Source: CAMLDH01 sp966250375
Lineage (GTDB): Bacteria > Pseudomonadota > Gammaproteobacteria > Burkholderiales > Burkholderiaceae_D
Assembly (NCBI GenBank): GCA_966250375.1
Contig: CBINHE010000158.1
Location: 1-6,565, forward strand
Direction: 5' to 3'
Length of the DNA: 6,565 nt
Position numbers and translations under genes: made by a program. The notes below the pieces were generated by a model. It saw nothing but the letters and a program-made list of their open reading frames with translations. It searched no databases and was not told the DNA's origin. Position 1 is the stretch's first letter. Every line of letters begins with the position of its first letter. Shown here piece after piece: positions 6,303-6,565 of the stretch.

Positions 6303-6368
6303 ATGAAGACCGCCAAACTCTTGCGACGCCGTACCCAGCCACCTCAGCCAGGAAAGCCGTGCGTGTAA
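6303..6368 (+). CDS. possible small ORF of 21 codons, leaderless
   Basis: An ATG at 6303, 7 bases after the predicted -10, opens a frame of 21 codons closed by TAA at 6366-6368, which is 16 bases before the terminator hairpin. The peptide starts MKTAKLLRRR and ends with a Pro/Gln-rich stretch and CV. It is basic, with a run of three Arg codons (CGA CGC CGT, 6324-6332) and PPQP. No ribosome-binding site precedes it, so translation would have to be leaderless. It may be a small protein, a leader peptide ahead of an attenuator, or chance; a frame of this length is common by chance, and only its fit between promoter and terminator makes it worth listing. Confidence 0.25.
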   Translation: MKTAKLLRRRTQPPQPGKPCV

Positions 6369-6384
6369 GCGTTTGCTGATCACT

Positions 6385-6415
6385 AAGCCACAGGCCAACC
6401 CTGTGGCTTTTTTTT
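6385..6415 (+). terminator. strong intrinsic terminator
   Basis: A perfect 10-bp stem (AAGCCACAGG 6385-6394 with CCTGTGGCTT 6400-6409) closes a 5-base loop and runs into eight consecutive T (6408-6415). There is no T-tract on the other side, so it acts in the plus direction. It ends the small transcription unit and may also stop read-through from the reductase gene, whose stop is 192 bases upstream with no nearer terminator visible. Confidence 0.9.
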
Positions 6416-6458
6416 CGACCCTTTTACTTAAGTAGTCACTCATAATTTATTGTGGATT

Positions 6459-6479
6459 CCCTCCCCTTCAAGGGGAGGG
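6459..6479. repeat. inverted repeat, 10-bp arms, one central base
   Basis: CCCTCCCCTT (6459-6468) and AAGGGGAGGG (6470-6479) are exact complements around a single C. In RNA the stem would have to open a few pairs to make a loop. There is no T-tract after it, so it is not an intrinsic terminator. It is the left end of the palindrome cluster. Confidence 0.8.
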
Positions 6480-6500
6480 TTAGGGGTGGAGCAAGGGTTT

Positions 6501-6518
6501 CAGGCGACATGTCGCCTG
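6501..6518. repeat. perfect 18-bp palindrome
   Basis: CAGGCGACATGTCGCCTG reads the same on both strands. Shorter flanking arms (GCAAG 6491-6495 and CTTGC 6519-6523) could extend it with a 5-base bulge on one side. It could be a protein-binding dyad or part of a dispersed repeat; its neighbours favour the repeat. Confidence 0.8.
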
Positions 6519-6530
6519 CTTGCGGAACGG

Positions 6531-6550
6531 CACAGGCTTGCAAGCCTGTG
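6531..6550. repeat. perfect 20-bp palindrome
   Basis: The sequence from CACAGGCTTG to CAAGCCTGTG is self-complementary over 20 bases with no spacer. It lies 12 bases after the 18-bp palindrome. No T-tract follows. It is best explained as part of the same repeat element. Confidence 0.8.
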
Positions 6551-6565
6551 TGCGCCCTGCAAGGG

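Larger units (their letters stand above)
6302..6415 (+). ncRNA. candidate small RNA, about 113 nt, promoter to terminator
   Basis: The interval runs from the start predicted by the promoter at 6267-6295 to the end of the T-tract of the intrinsic terminator at 6385-6415. A short RNA ending in a strong GC hairpin plus eight U is the form of Hfq-dependent sRNAs. I do not recognise it as 6S, 4.5S, tmRNA, RNase P RNA or a known riboswitch. The AGCCAC of the terminator 5' arm (6386-6391) also occurs at 6337-6342, so the 3' arm has an alternative partner. The RNA contains the 21-codon ORF listed separately and could be a small mRNA instead, or simply a terminator-proximal spacer of the reductase transcript. 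Confidence 0.4.
6459..6565. repeat. intergenic palindrome cluster, probably a dispersed repeat, cut by the window end
   Basis: Three near-perfect or perfect palindromes lie within about 90 bases, with a fourth small inverted pair (CCCT 6555-6558 / AGGG 6562-6565) at the edge. GCAAGGG occurs at 6491-6497 and again at 6559-6565, 68 bases apart, which could mean that a 68-bp unit starts to repeat. The GC-rich inverted segment followed by TTAGGGGTGG resembles short repeats scattered between genes in many proteobacteria. No ORF is present. Copy number cannot be judged from one window. Confidence 0.55.

Noticed and set aside
6302..6415. Known housekeeping RNA (6S, 4.5S, tmRNA) or riboswitch
   Set aside because: The hallmark sequences of those RNAs, such as the 4.5S tetraloop region, are not seen, and no gene follows in the same direction that a riboswitch would control.
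6147..6443. Minus-strand open frame of 98 codons over the small transcription unit
   Set aside because: It overlaps the end of the reductase gene and a strong plus-strand terminator, has no recognisable domain, and its frame is interrupted by nothing only because the region is short.

Overview
The window looks like an ordinary chromosomal stretch from a beta-proteobacterium, probably Burkholderiales and perhaps an Oxalobacteraceae relative of Herminiimonas or Janthinobacterium. This rests on the look of the proteins (a DUF1275 permease, an orphan GspE/PulE-type ATPase, a stand-alone spermidine-synthase-like protein, and a ferredoxin-flavin reductase of the type labelled 'CDP-6-deoxy-delta-3,4-glucoseen reductase' in that order) and on a base composition that looks moderately GC-rich by eye. 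The taxon is an inference. No insertion sequence, phage gene, tRNA, rRNA or CRISPR array was seen.

Layout. Positions 64-843 (minus) encode a six-helix DUF1275 membrane protein. It is divergent from a plus-strand run of three genes: a hypoxanthine/deoxyinosine DNA glycosylase (975-1475), a spermidine-synthase-like methyltransferase-fold protein (1562-2377) and a 591-residue GspE/PulE-type secretion/pilus ATPase (2479-4254). The ATPase gene runs tail to tail, with no base between the stop codons, into a minus-strand Rossmann-fold SDR-like gene (4255-5154). Nine bases beyond the start of that gene, a ferredoxin-flavin-NAD(P)H reductase begins on the plus strand (5164-6192).

The last 373 bases hold no conventional gene but are not empty. 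There is a good sigma70-type promoter (6267-6295), a short transcribed interval that includes a 21-codon ORF starting at the predicted transcription start, and a near-ideal intrinsic terminator (6385-6415). Together these look like a small independent transcription unit (sRNA or small-protein gene) of about 113 nt. Beyond it, from 6459 to the window edge, lies a cluster of palindromes resembling a dispersed intergenic repeat.

How the genes relate. They do not form an obvious pathway; they cover transport, DNA repair, an unassigned SAM- or polyamine-type enzyme, an ATPase without its secretion partners, and two redox proteins. The most notable features are the tight packing (0 bp and 9 bp between gene ends), three predicted -10 elements placed so that transcripts would start at or next to the ATG (possible leaderless mRNAs), and the small transcription unit at the right-hand end. 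I found no convincing novel multi-gene system.
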